The notes under the pieces are model-generated. The model was not told where the DNA came from, searched no databases, and was given only the letters and a program-made list of their open reading frames with translations. A stretch of 64,000 nt of DNA from Microthrix sp041394405. Its GTDB lineage: Bacteria > Actinomycetota > Acidimicrobiia > Acidimicrobiales > Microtrichaceae. The stretch covers positions 1 to 64,000 of the forward strand of contig JAWKIF010000015.1 of the NCBI GenBank assembly GCA_041394405.1, given 5' to 3'. The position numbers were made by a program, and so were the translations under genes. Below are positions 26,393 through 35,315 of this stretch, one piece after another (position 1 is the first letter of the stretch; each line of letters opens with the position of its first letter).

Positions 26393-26836
26393 ATGAGCTA
26401 CTCGATGCCGGCGATACAGCTGAACGGCATTTCGATCGCCGGGTACTCGGCCAACAAGAACCAGTGCGGCTACTACTCGCACAGCGGCACGACCACGACG
26501 ACCGCCGGCGCTCGGCTCGACCGCTACACCACCACCAAATCCGGCATCAACTTCGCCGCCGACAAACCACTTCCCACGTCGGTGCTGCGGCTGATGATCA
26601 AGCTGAAGCTGGCCGAGCTGGGCGACAAGGACCACGGCCTACGTTCGGAGTTCTACGCCGATGGGCAATTGAAGGCCCAAGGCAAGATGAGCAACGGCAC
26701 ACTCACGGGCAGATGGAAGTGGTTCCGCCAGGACGGCAGCCTGATGCGGGTGGGTTCATTCCGGCTCGGCGAACAGTCCGGCACGTGGACCACCTACGAC
26801 CGAGACGGGAACCCCACCAACTCGACGCAGCACTAA
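26393..26836 (+). CDS. DUF1801-type protein, 5'-truncated, with MORN-like C-terminus
   Basis: 147 residues as read. It begins directly at SYSMPAIQLNG, which in full-length DUF1801 proteins is preceded by a helical segment of roughly 35-40 residues, so the N-terminus seems missing. The middle keeps the domain features (KNQCGYYSHSG, GINFAADKPLPTSVLRLMIK). The last 60 residues contain repeats of the MORN/YwqK kind (GLRSEFYADGQLKAQGKM, TGRWKWFRQDGSLMRVGSF). There is no ribosome site before the ATG. It is convergent with the carotenoid oxygenase, whose corrected end overlaps by 4 bases. Probably a non-functional remnant. Confidence 0.6.
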   Translation: MSYSMPAIQLNGISIAGYSANKNQCGYYSHSGTTTTTAGARLDRYTTTKSGINFAADKPLPTSVLRLMIKLKLAELGDKDHGLRSEFYADGQLKAQGKMSNGTLTGRWKWFRQDGSLMRVGSFRLGEQSGTWTTYDRDGNPTNSTQH

Positions 26837-28334
26837 CCGTCGGCCGGCACCCAGGTGGCGTGAACCCGTGGGGCACCCGCTGGGGCAACTCGACGGTGGC
26901 GACCGGCCCGGCCCCGAAGTCCTGCGCCGCCAGGATGAGCAGGTCGCTGCCGTCGCGTTCCGCGTTGTAGGAGTAGGTGAGGACATAGCCGTCGTCCTCG
27001 GCTTCGCCGGTGGGCACGAAGAGCCCCTCGTCGCACACCCGGTCCGTGCCGGGGTCGAAGTACTCGTGGGTGTTCCGCTCGAAGTCCTGCTTGTAGAGGC
27101 CGCCCAACTGCACCGTGTCGGGGTTGTCGACCGCCTCGATGAGGTAGCCGTAGCGGTACGTGCGGCCCACCCGACGGGGATCGCGGGTGGGCAGATCCAT
27201 CGGGCGCTCGTCCTCGAGGGTCTCGTCCTTGATGGTCAGGGACTCCCCCGCGGCGTTGATGCGCCAGCGGTGCAGCTCGGCGGACTGACCCAGCGGGCCG
27301 TCCTCGAACATCGTCGCGAACTGGCTGACGTCCACCACCACCTCGTCGCCATCGCGAAACGCGTTGACGCCGTGAAACACGTAGGCAGGCGGCACCTCCA
27401 CCCAGCGGATGTCGTCGTTGCTGCCGCCCAGGGGCATCACCCCAATTCGGGCGCCGTAGGACGGGTCCCAGCGAAACGGAAGGTCGGCGCCCTCAGCGGC
27501 CATCGACAGGTCGAGCACCACGGGGAACTCCCAGAAGACCACGTCGCGTTCGGTGATGGCGAAGTCGTGCATCATGGTGGAGCGGCCCACCTCAATCGGC
27601 GCGCTGTGGATCAGCCGGCCCTGGGCATCGGCCACGTGGTAGGTCAGGAACGGCTCGAAGAACCCGTAGCCGAAGAAGTGCATTCGCCCCGTATCCGGAT
27701 CGATCTTGGGGTGAGCGGTCATGTTGGTGTCGAGCTTGCCGCCGAAGTCGTACACGCCCACCGTCGACAGGTCGTCGGGCGACAACTCGTAGGGAAGGCC
27801 GATCTCGCCCGAGGTCAGCAGCCTGCCGGCGTGGGTGAATGCCGAGACGTTGCTGTAGCCGATCGCTCCTCCCGGCGGCCCGGCCTCGGCGAACCCGTCG
27901 CCGCTCTCGTACAGGCTGGTGCGAACCCACCGGTTGGCGTACGAGCGGGCCTCGCCGCCCTCCAGGCGAACCCCGTGAACCATGCCATCGCCGATGAACC
28001 AGTGACCCGAGTCGGCATTGGTGCTGTTGGATCCGTTGCGCACATACAGCCCCGCCAGTTCCTCGGGCACCGAGCCGGTGACCCGCAACGTCGTGGAACT
28101 CACCTCGCGTGAAACGGGGGCGAAGTTGCCCTGCAACCACCAGGGCGAGATGGGGTCAACGGCGGCGAGCGCCCTCGTGGTGGTTGGGCCGGGCATGCTG
28201 GTGCTGGAGCCTGCCGCGGCGGTCGAACCAGGGTTGCGACAGCCGGCGAGCACCGCAGGCGTCGCAGCAGCGAGCGCCATGCCACCCCCTGCTCGGGTGA
28301 TGAACTGGCGCCGGGTCATGGGGCGTCGCTGCAT
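26833..28334 (-). CDS. Carotenoid oxygenase (retinal pigment epithelial membrane protein family), Tat-exported, frameshifted near 3' end
   Basis: About 500 residues after correction. The N-terminus has a Tat signal (TRRQFITRAGGG) with a possible lipobox Cys at about 32. Iron-ligand histidines are seen at H208 (TAHPK), H256 (MMHDFAI) and H321 (VFHGVNAF). The family's fourth His belongs to a C-terminal VPxGFH motif; here the frame reads VPHGF then TPPGC, whereas a one-base shift gives VPHGFHATWVPADG and a TAG at 26835-26833, where the convergent gene ends. One base is therefore missing near 26862-26864. As read, the protein lacks the fourth ligand and continues to 26703. The family cleaves carotenoids or stilbene-like compounds. 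Confidence 0.85.
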
Positions 28335-28370
28335 GCCTCGACAGTACGCCGGAGGCGGACCGGACGGGAA

Positions 28371-29129
28371 CTAGCGGCCGACCAGGCGGCGAACGCGGGT
28401 GCCCACCGGCGAGTAGCGCACGATGCACTGCAGCGCCCGCACGCCGTCGCGCCAGCCGATCTTCTTGCCCTCGTCGTAGGTGCGGCCCGAGTAGCTGATG
28501 CCGGTCTCGTAGATGCGGAGGCCCTGGGCGGAGACCTTGGCGGTGATCTCGGGCTCGAACCCGAAGCGGTCCTCTTCGATCTCGATGCTCTGGATGACCT
28601 CGCGACGGAACACCTTGTAGCAGGTCTCCATGTCGGTGAGGTTCAGGTTGGTGAACATGTTGGACAGGGTGGTGAGGAACCGGTTGCCCACCGAATGCCA
28701 GAAATAGAGCACGCGATGCGGCCCGCCGGCGAGAAACCTGGAGCCGTAGACCACGTCGGCCCGACCGTCCAGCAGCGGTTCCAGCAGCACGCCGAACTCG
28801 GCGGGGTCGTATTCCAGGTCGGCGTCCTGCACCACCACGTACTCGGCGGTGGCCTCGGCGAAGCCGCGGCGCAGCGCAGCGCCCTTGCCCTGGTTGTGCC
28901 CCTGATCGAACACCGCCACTCGGGGGTCGGCGATCGATCGGGCCAGCTCCAGCGTGCCGTCCGAGGAGCCGTCGTTCACGATGACCAACTCGGCGCACCA
29001 CGGCGAGTCCAGCACCCGACCGGCCGAGGCCAGCAACGTGTCCTCTTCGTTGTAGGCGGGCATCACGACCGACAACACCGGCCGGGGATCGGAACTCACG
29101 GGCGCTCCTCCAGAGACGGGACCCGACAT
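28371..29129 (-). CDS. Family 2 glycosyltransferase (polyprenyl-phosphate glycosyltransferase type)
   Basis: 252 residues. A GT-A fold begins with LSVVMPAYNEEDTLL, IVNDGSSDGTLEL (sugar-nucleotide binding) and the DxD-like VVQDADLEYDP (about 98-108). GSRFLAGG and the acidic DRFGFEPEIT segment match dolichol-phosphate mannose/glucose synthase-like enzymes. There is no C-terminal membrane helix pair, so it is probably a peripheral membrane enzyme that loads a sugar on polyprenyl phosphate. Start uncertain between the ATG at 29129 and the GTG at 29099. It is separated from nadC upstream by a hairpin-rich 181-base gap. Confidence 0.88.
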   Translation of the reverse strand: MSGPVSGGAPVSSDPRPVLSVVMPAYNEEDTLLASAGRVLDSPWCAELVIVNDGSSDGTLELARSIADPRVAVFDQGHNQGKGAALRRGFAEATAEYVVVQDADLEYDPAEFGVLLEPLLDGRADVVYGSRFLAGGPHRVLYFWHSVGNRFLTTLSNMFTNLNLTDMETCYKVFRREVIQSIEIEEDRFGFEPEITAKVSAQGLRIYETGISYSGRTYDEGKKIGWRDGVRALQCIVRYSPVGTRVRRLVGR

Positions 29130-29188
29130 TCTCCCATGGGGCGGCGCTGACGCGGAAGCTCACCGCTCGGTGGTTGCCCGGCCGAAGA

Positions 29189-29278
29189 TCCCACCACAAC
29201 CGCGCCCGCGATGGTTTTGGGCGCGATTGTGGTGGGACGTCCCGCGACGATCGCGCCCAAAATGTGCCTGGGCGCGAT
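29189..29278. repeat. Cluster of inverted repeats between nadC and the glycosyltransferase gene
   Basis: The first hairpin has 19-base arms TCCCACCACAACCGCGCCC (29189-29207) and GGGCGCGATTGTGGTGGGA (29219-29237), with one G-T type mismatch. The second has 10-bp perfect arms ATCGCGCCCA (29250-29259) and TGGGCGCGAT (29269-29278). The unit GGGCGCGATTGTGGTG occurs twice in direct orientation (29219 and 29270). The remainder of the 29130-29310 gap holds no gene. Terminator, mRNA-stability element or REP-like family are all possible. Confidence 0.75.
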
Positions 29279-29310
29279 TGTGGTGAACACCTGAGGAGGC
29301 CGGGGCCGCT

Positions 29311-30195
29311 TCAGGTCAGGACGTCGAGGCCGATGTCCAGCACCGGCGCCGAGTTGGTGAGGGCACCCGACGACACCAGATCCACGCCGGTGGCGGCGTA
29401 GGCGGCGACCGTGTCCAGCGTGATGCCGCCGGACGCCTCCAGCAGGCAACGGCGCAGCGACGACGCCTGGAGGTCGCGGGCGAGGCTGACGCATTCCGCC
29501 ACCTCCTCGGGCGACATGTTGTCGAGCAGCACCGAGTCGGCGCCAGCCTCGATGGCGGTCACCATCTGCTCGGCCCGTTCGCACTCCACCACCACGGTGC
29601 GGTTGGGCCAGCGGTCCTTGGCCAGGCCCACCGCCTCGGCCACCCCCAACCCGGTGAGGTGGTTGTCCTTCACCATCACCGCATCGGACAGGTTGGCCCG
29701 GTGGTTGCGGCCGCCGCCGGCCCGGACCGCCGCCTTCTGCAGCGAACGCAGGCCGGGGGTGGTCTTGCGGGTGTCCCACACTCGGGTGGCCGAACCGGCC
29801 GCAGCCACCCGATCCACGAAGGCCGCGGTCAGGGTGGCCACCCCGGACAGATGGGACAGGAAGTTCAGGGCCGTCCGCTCGGCGGTCAGGAGGGTGCGCA
29901 GCCGCCCCTTGGCCAGGCCGATCACCGACCCGACCTCCACCCGGTCGCCGTCGCTCAGCCGCCAGGCGAGCTCGATGGTCGGGTCGACCTGGGCGAAGGT
30001 CTCCACCACGCAGCCCACCCCCGCGATGACGCCGGGCGCCCGGGCGCGGAACTCGGCGCTGGCCGCGGCATCGGCGGGCACCAACACGCTGGTGAGATCT
30101 CCCAGCGGGGTGAGGTCCTCGGCCAGCGCCCGCTCGACGGCGGCGCGCACCTCACCGGCGGGTGGGGACAGGTACTCGTCGACGGCACTCTTCAT
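29311..30195 (-). CDS. nadC: Nicotinate-nucleotide pyrophosphorylase (quinolinate phosphoribosyltransferase)
   Basis: 294 residues from the ATG at 30195; the frame is open further but similarity starts at VERALAEDLTPLGDLTS. Signature segments include TALNFLSHLSGVAT, RVWDTRKTTPGLR, KAAVRAGGGRNHR (substrate-binding Arg/His) and LLEASGGI. It converts quinolinate and PRPP to nicotinate mononucleotide in de novo NAD synthesis. nadB lies 1.8 kb away, separated by an amidohydrolase gene in the opposite orientation; nadA is not in the window. Confidence 0.96.
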   Translation of the reverse strand: MKSAVDEYLSPPAGEVRAAVERALAEDLTPLGDLTSVLVPADAAASAEFRARAPGVIAGVGCVVETFAQVDPTIELAWRLSDGDRVEVGSVIGLAKGRLRTLLTAERTALNFLSHLSGVATLTAAFVDRVAAAGSATRVWDTRKTTPGLRSLQKAAVRAGGGRNHRANLSDAVMVKDNHLTGLGVAEAVGLAKDRWPNRTVVVECERAEQMVTAIEAGADSVLLDNMSPEEVAECVSLARDLQASSLRRCLLEASGGITLDTVAAYAATGVDLVSSGALTNSAPVLDIGLDVLT

Positions 30196-30277
30196 GGCGC
30201 CATTCTTGCCCAGCGCCCACCTGGCACCAGTCGATTCGTCCACAGATCGGCGCGGCCGACGATGAGAGACTTGCCCG

Positions 30278-32035
30278 ATGTCCACCCCCCGCACCCCCCG
30301 AATGTTTGCCGCGGCGCTAGCGATCGTCGCGCTGCTCGCACCGACCGGCTGTTCGTCCGATGCCACCGACCCCGGCGCCGACGGGCCGGAGACCACCCTC
30401 GGGGACCCCCGCAACGGAGGCCCGACCGAGGCGGCCACCGTGGTGACGGGCCGGGTGTACACCGGCGTGGCCGACGAACCCTGGGCCGAGGCCTTCGCCT
30501 ACGACGCCGACGGCGTCATCACGGCGGTTGGTTCCTCCGACGACGTGCTCTCAGCTGCCGGTGACGAGGCCCGGATCGTCGAGGGCGGGCCGGGCATGGT
30601 CATGCCGGGCTTCGAGGACGCCCACGTGCACATCCCGGAGGCGGGCATCAACGACGGCCTCTGCCTCATGGACGCCGGACTGACGCTGGAGGACTACGAG
30701 GCCGAGGCCGTCCGCTGCGCGGAGGAGTCCACCACCGACGAGTGGGTGCGGGCCGCCGGTGCGTCGTTGTTCGGTCTGCGCGGCACCCAGGGTGACAAGA
30801 CGCCGCTGGAGGCCCTGGAGCGGGCCGTTCCCGACCGGCCGGCGGTGATCCTCGATGATCTGGGTCACGCTGCGTGGACCAACTCGGCGGGGCTGGAGGC
30901 GGCGGGCATCGCAGAGGACACGCCCGATCCGGCCGGCGGGATCATCGAGCGCACCGAGGACGGCCGCCCCACCGGCCTACTCCTGGAGGACGCCCAGCAC
31001 CTGGTGCGGGGCCCGGCCACCCCCGACGAGGCCACGGTCGATGAGGGCATGGCGGTGGCGCTGGAGCAGATCGCCGCCGCCGGCATCACCACGGTGAGCG
31101 ATGCCGGCGGTTACTGGCAGGGCGGGCTGACCGACGCCTGGACCCGCGCCGCCGACGCCGACGGGCTGACGGTGCGGGCGGTCAACTCGCTGTACCTGTA
31201 CCCCGACCTCAACCCGGACGAGCAGTTGGCCGAGTTCGAGCAGCGCTACCGCAACGAGCCGGGCGATCTGCTTCGGGTGGACACGGCGAAGATCTACGTC
31301 GACGGCATCCTGGACCTGGGCACCGCCGCCATGATCGAGCCCTACGACGAGGCACCCGATCCCGACTTCCCCAACGGCTTCCACTACTTCACCGCCGATC
31401 AGCTGGCCGAGTACGCCCCCCGGCTGGCCGAGCTGGGGTTTCGGATGGAGTTCCACACCATCGGCGATCAGGCCAACCGCGACGCGCTGGACGCCATCGA
31501 GTCGATCCCGGAGGGCACGGGTGAGGACCTCGTCCATCGCACCACCCACACCTACCTGGTGGACCCCGCCGATCTCCCCCGATTCGCCGAGTTGGGCGTC
31601 GCAGCCGACGTGCAGGCCGGGCCCGACACCCTGGACCCGGCCTACCGAGAGGACCTGAGGGCCATCATCGGCGACCGCGCCGACGGGCTGGTGCCGATGG
31701 CCGGGCTGCTGGACGCCGGCGCCACCCTCACCCTCAGCTCGGACTGGGATGCCGACCCGTTGGGGCCGCTCGGCACCATCGAGCGGGCGCTCACCCGCGA
31801 CCGGGAGGGCGTGCCCGACCTGGGGACCGCCATCGAGGCCACCACCATCGGCCCCGCCCGGACGATGGGCGTCGACGACGTCACCGGCACCATCGAGGTG
31901 GGCAAGCAGGCCGACTACGTGGTGCTGTCGGAGGACCTGTTCGAGCTGGAATCCGACCAGATCGACGAGACGCAGGTGCTGATGACCACGGTGGCTGGCA
32001 CCGAGGTGTTCCGGGCCGAGTCGTTCACGGGGTGA
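30278..32035 (+). CDS. Amidohydrolase-family (YtcJ-like) lipoprotein
   Basis: 585 residues. The N-terminal signal sequence ends at a lipobox-like LAPTGCS (Cys about 25), so the enzyme is probably lipid-anchored outside the membrane, unusual for this normally cytosolic family. The metal-dependent hydrolase fold shows the HxH pair in EDAHVHIP (about 110-115), a Lys in DTAKIYVDG, a His in FHTIGDQ and the catalytic Asp in SSDWDADPLGP. This is the amidohydrolase 3 subgroup. It is inserted between nadC and nadB on the opposite strand; its stop lies 3 bases from the nadB end. Substrate unknown. Confidence 0.88.
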   Translation: MSTPRTPRMFAAALAIVALLAPTGCSSDATDPGADGPETTLGDPRNGGPTEAATVVTGRVYTGVADEPWAEAFAYDADGVITAVGSSDDVLSAAGDEARIVEGGPGMVMPGFEDAHVHIPEAGINDGLCLMDAGLTLEDYEAEAVRCAEESTTDEWVRAAGASLFGLRGTQGDKTPLEALERAVPDRPAVILDDLGHAAWTNSAGLEAAGIAEDTPDPAGGIIERTEDGRPTGLLLEDAQHLVRGPATPDEATVDEGMAVALEQIAAAGITTVSDAGGYWQGGLTDAWTRAADADGLTVRAVNSLYLYPDLNPDEQLAEFEQRYRNEPGDLLRVDTAKIYVDGILDLGTAAMIEPYDEAPDPDFPNGFHYFTADQLAEYAPRLAELGFRMEFHTIGDQANRDALDAIESIPEGTGEDLVHRTTHTYLVDPADLPRFAELGVAADVQAGPDTLDPAYREDLRAIIGDRADGLVPMAGLLDAGATLTLSSDWDADPLGPLGTIERALTRDREGVPDLGTAIEATTIGPARTMGVDDVTGTIEVGKQADYVVLSEDLFELESDQIDETQVLMTTVAGTEVFRAESFTG

Positions 32036-32038
32036 CGA

Positions 32039-33664
32039 TCAGCCGCCGATGAGCAGGCGCACCAAGTAATCGTCGGAGCGGTCGGGGAAGTCCTCCCGCG
32101 TGTGACAGCCCCGGCTCTCCTCCCGGGCGAGCGCCACGTCCACCATGGCCACCCCGAGATCGGCCAGGTTCCGAACCTCCTCCGCGGCCTGCGTGCGCGC
32201 CCGGCCGGCCAGCTCGGCGCCCACCGCCTCCAGCTCGCCTCGAGCCGCTCGCAGGCTGCCGCCGGAGCGCAGGACCCCCGCGCCGACGGTCATCGCCCGT
32301 TGGATGCGTCCCCGCAGGTCGGCCACGGCCTCGTCGGCATCTGCTGCCGGCACCGGCGCCGTGCCGTCGGCCGGCGGGGGCGGCGGCCAGCCGGCCACCG
32401 GACTGACCGGCGTGGGCACCGCCCGGCCACCGATTCCGGTCCCCGGGTCCTCGCCCTCCAGGTGCGTTCGCATGGCTCCGGTGGGCGCCGGGCCCCGACG
32501 TCCCGCAGCCACGGCCTCCACCACCCGGGGGCCGAACACCATGCCCTCCAGCAGCGAGTTGGAGGCCAGCCGGTTGGCGCCGTGCACGCCGGTGGCGGTG
32601 GTCTCCCCGGCCGCCCACAGGCCAGGCAAGGACGTGGCGCCGTCCAGGTCGGTGAGGATGCCGCCGCATTGGTGATGGGCGGCCGGGGCAACGGGCAGCC
32701 AGTCCTTGGCGGGGTCGAGGCCTTCGTCGGTCAGGTCCTCGGCAATCGTGGGGAACCGCAGCGAGAAGTCCTCCAGCACGGTGGCATCCAGCCACAGGTG
32801 ATCCATGTTCTGGTCCAACATGGTGCGGGTCATGGCCCGGCTCACCACGTCGCGGGGCTTCAGCTCGTCCACGAACCGCTCGCCGTCGCGGTCCCGCAGC
32901 AGCGCACCGTGGCCGCGCAGCGCCTCCGACAACAGGGGCCGGGGCATGGAGGGCAGCGCCAGGGCCGTGGGATGGAACTGGAAGAACTCAAAGTCGGCGA
33001 CCACGGCGCCGGCCCGCAGGGCCATGGCCACCCCGTCGCCGGTGGCCACCTTCGGGTTCGTCGTGATCCAGAACAGCTGACCGGCGCCGCCGGTGGCCAG
33101 CAGCACGTTTCGGGCCCCCACCTCGAAGGACACCCCGTCGCCGTCCAGCGCGGCGACGCCGCGCACCTGGCCGCCGTCGGGCGACAACAGCAGGTCGGTG
33201 GCAAAAGCCCGTTCGTGGATGGACGCCGCCGTTCGCTGCACGGCGTGCACCAGGGCACGTTCGATCTCCAGGCCGGTGGCCGCACCGCCGGCGTGGAGGA
33301 TGCGGGGCACGCTGTGTCCGCCCTCCCGGGCCAGCAGGAATTCACCCGATTCGTCCACATCGAACACGGCGCCCAGCGCGATCAGCTCCTGGACCCGGCG
33401 CGGGCCCTCGTCCACCAGCACGCGCACGGCGGACGGGTCGCAGAGGCCCGCTCCTGCGGCCAACGTGTCGGCCAGGTGCAGGTCGAGTTCCTCGGGGTCG
33501 CGCGACAGCGCGGCCGCCACGCCCCCCTGGGCCCAACGCGTGGTGGCCTGTTCCAACTCGCCCTTGGTCAGCACGCCCACGGAGAGGCCGGCCTCCGCAG
33601 CGCGCACCGCCGCGGACAGGCCGGCGACCCCGGAACCCAGTACCAGCAGATCGACGTCGGTCAT
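32039..33664 (-). CDS. nadB: L-aspartate oxidase
   Basis: 541 residues from the ATG at 33664 (MTDVDLLVLGSGVAGLSAAV, the FAD-binding GxGxxG). Other succinate dehydrogenase/fumarate reductase-like motifs are RWAQGGVAAA, GGHSVPRILHAGG, EFFQFHPTAL and HHQCGGI, followed by GLWAAGETTATGVHGANRL. It oxidises L-aspartate to iminoaspartate, the first step of quinolinate synthesis. A 35-residue Pro/Ala/Gly-rich insertion (about 425-460) precedes the C-terminal helical domain. The start overlaps the panC stop by 4 bases. Confidence 0.95.
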   Translation of the reverse strand: MTDVDLLVLGSGVAGLSAAVRAAEAGLSVGVLTKGELEQATTRWAQGGVAAALSRDPEELDLHLADTLAAGAGLCDPSAVRVLVDEGPRRVQELIALGAVFDVDESGEFLLAREGGHSVPRILHAGGAATGLEIERALVHAVQRTAASIHERAFATDLLLSPDGGQVRGVAALDGDGVSFEVGARNVLLATGGAGQLFWITTNPKVATGDGVAMALRAGAVVADFEFFQFHPTALALPSMPRPLLSEALRGHGALLRDRDGERFVDELKPRDVVSRAMTRTMLDQNMDHLWLDATVLEDFSLRFPTIAEDLTDEGLDPAKDWLPVAPAAHHQCGGILTDLDGATSLPGLWAAGETTATGVHGANRLASNSLLEGMVFGPRVVEAVAAGRRGPAPTGAMRTHLEGEDPGTGIGGRAVPTPVSPVAGWPPPPPADGTAPVPAADADEAVADLRGRIQRAMTVGAGVLRSGGSLRAARGELEAVGAELAGRARTQAAEEVRNLADLGVAMVDVALAREESRGCHTREDFPDRSDDYLVRLLIGG

Positions 33665-34557
33665 GGGTGGGCTGTCTCCTGGCCATGCGCTGATGGGTCG
33701 GCGGGGCTGATCGGCAGGTCGGTGGCCACGTTGTCCAGCAACCTCGGGATTCCGAAACGCGCCGCCGCCAGCAACCGTACGCCGGGAACGGTCACGGCGA
33801 CGGGATCCATCGTGGCCGGGTCGACGGCCGCTGCGTAGTCGAACTCGGCCAACGGTTCCGCCCGGACGAGCGCCTCGATGGCACCGAGCACGGCGGCTGG
33901 GTCGGTCTCGCCGCCTCGAACGGCCTCGGCCGCCTGCGACAGCGCCCGGTGCAGCACGGGGGCGGCCGCCCGTTCCCGGGCCGTGAGGTAGACGTTGCGG
34001 CTGGAACGAGCGAGGCCATCGGGCTCGCGCACGATGGGGCAGCCCACCACCTCGACGGGCATCGACAGGTCGGACGCCAGCTGCCGAACGATGGCCAGCT
34101 GCTGGAAGTCCTTCTCCCCGAAGTAGGCGCGACATGCCCCGGCGATGGCGAACAGCTTGGTGACCACCGTTGCCACCCCGGCGAAGTGGGTTGGCCGGGA
34201 GGCGCCCTCCATGGCATCGCCCAGGCGGGCAACGCTGACCGTGGTGAGGGGCTCGGTGGGATACATCTCGCCGTCGGCGGGAACAAAGCACCAGGTAGCA
34301 CCTGCCGCGTCTGACGCCGCCAGATCGTCCTCCAACGGCCGGGGGTAGGCTGACAGGTCCTCCCCCGCGGCGAACTGCAGCGGGTTGACGAAGATGGTCA
34401 CCAGCAGTGCGCAACCATCCCCGATGGCTGCATCCATGAGGCTGACGTGCCCCTCGTGCAGGGCGCCCATGGTGGGCACCAGCCCCACGGTGCGGCCCGC
34501 CGAGCGGGCGGCACCGGTGGCGGCCCGCACCTCATCGATGGTGGTCAGGACGTCCAC
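33661..34557 (-). CDS. panC: Pantothenate synthetase
   Basis: 298 residues from the GTG at 34557. The ATP-binding HIGH-like motif is LVPTMGALHEGH (about 26-37); IFVNPLQF, FGEKDFQQL and SSRNVYLT are the other signatures. It joins pantoate and beta-alanine in coenzyme A synthesis. The gene overlaps the DUF2520 gene by 13 bases and nadB by 4, inside the fol-pan-nad run. panB and panD are not in the window. Confidence 0.96.
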   Translation of the reverse strand: MDVLTTIDEVRAATGAARSAGRTVGLVPTMGALHEGHVSLMDAAIGDGCALLVTIFVNPLQFAAGEDLSAYPRPLEDDLAASDAAGATWCFVPADGEMYPTEPLTTVSVARLGDAMEGASRPTHFAGVATVVTKLFAIAGACRAYFGEKDFQQLAIVRQLASDLSMPVEVVGCPIVREPDGLARSSRNVYLTARERAAAPVLHRALSQAAEAVRGGETDPAAVLGAIEALVRAEPLAEFDYAAAVDPATMDPVAVTVPGVRLLAAARFGIPRLLDNVATDLPISPADPSAHGQETAHP

Positions 34558-35315
34558 GGCGGAGCGCTCCCCTGGTCGTTGGCGGCCCGCAGCGTAGGCC
34601 ACGCCAGGCGCAATGCCTGGCGCGCCATGGCCTCATAGGCCGGTCGCTCGTCGGGCGGCAGGGAGCGGAGGTGTGCCGCAACCGTCGACCAGTCGCCCCG
34701 GGCCACCGGCCCGGTGAGGGCCTCGGCGGCGCCGCGGCGCCGAACCGAGCCCAGCGCCCCCTCGGCCAGCTCGACCAGCGCCTCCGGCGGCACGCCGGCG
34801 CGTTCGCCCACCCGCTGGGCCTGACCCATGAGGGCCACCAGGTGGTTGGCGGCTACGGCGGCAGCTGCGTGATAGGTGTGGCGGTGCTCGTCGGACACCC
34901 GAAACGTGCGGGCCCCGAGCGCCGCCGCCACCGACTCGATGAGCGGGTCGCCGGCCACGGCCATGAACGCCCCGCTCAGCGCCGCGGCGCCCTCGGGATC
35001 TGGTGGCACCGACACCAGCGGGTGCAGGCTGGCCCGCCTGCCATGGCCCTCCAGCACGGACAGGGTGAGCGCCCCGGCGGTGTGCGCGAGCACCGTCCCC
35101 TCCGCCGGAGCGATGGCCCGGGCAACCTGGCGCACGGCACCGTCGGGCACGCACAACACCAGCAAGTCCACCCCGGAGGCGGCGCCGGCCACGTGAGGGC
35201 CGCGTCCCGCCTCCAGCTCCGCCGACCAGCCGGCCGCACTCAGCGCCCGGGACAGCGCAGCACCCATGCGGCCGCGCCCCAGGATGCGCACTGCGAGCGA
35301 CGATCGACCGGTCAC
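34545..35315 (-). CDS. Rossmann-fold protein with DUF2520 domain
   Basis: 256 residues from the GTG at 35315, which overlaps the folK stop by 4 bases. The N-terminal Rossmann fold has ILGRGRMGAALSRAL (about 10-24), with the GxGxxG partly changed, and VLCVPDGAV. The C-terminal DUF2520 helical domain includes YHAAAAVAANHLVALM. The same gene sits next to panC in mycobacteria (the Rv3603c position). Its fold resembles ketopantoate reductase and F420-dependent reductases, so a role in pantoate formation is often guessed but unproven. Confidence 0.88.
   Translation of the reverse strand: MTGRSSLAVRILGRGRMGAALSRALSAAGWSAELEAGRGPHVAGAASGVDLLVLCVPDGAVRQVARAIAPAEGTVLAHTAGALTLSVLEGHGRRASLHPLVSVPPDPEGAAALSGAFMAVAGDPLIESVAAALGARTFRVSDEHRHTYHAAAAVAANHLVALMGQAQRVGERAGVPPEALVELAEGALGSVRRRGAAEALTGPVARGDWSTVAAHLRSLPPDERPAYEAMARQALRLAWPTLRAANDQGSAPPWTS

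Noticed and set aside
26703..26832. C-terminal extension of the carotenoid oxygenase as read without correction
   Set aside because: Sequence is antisense to the DUF1801 gene and unlike the family; explained by the frameshift near 26862.
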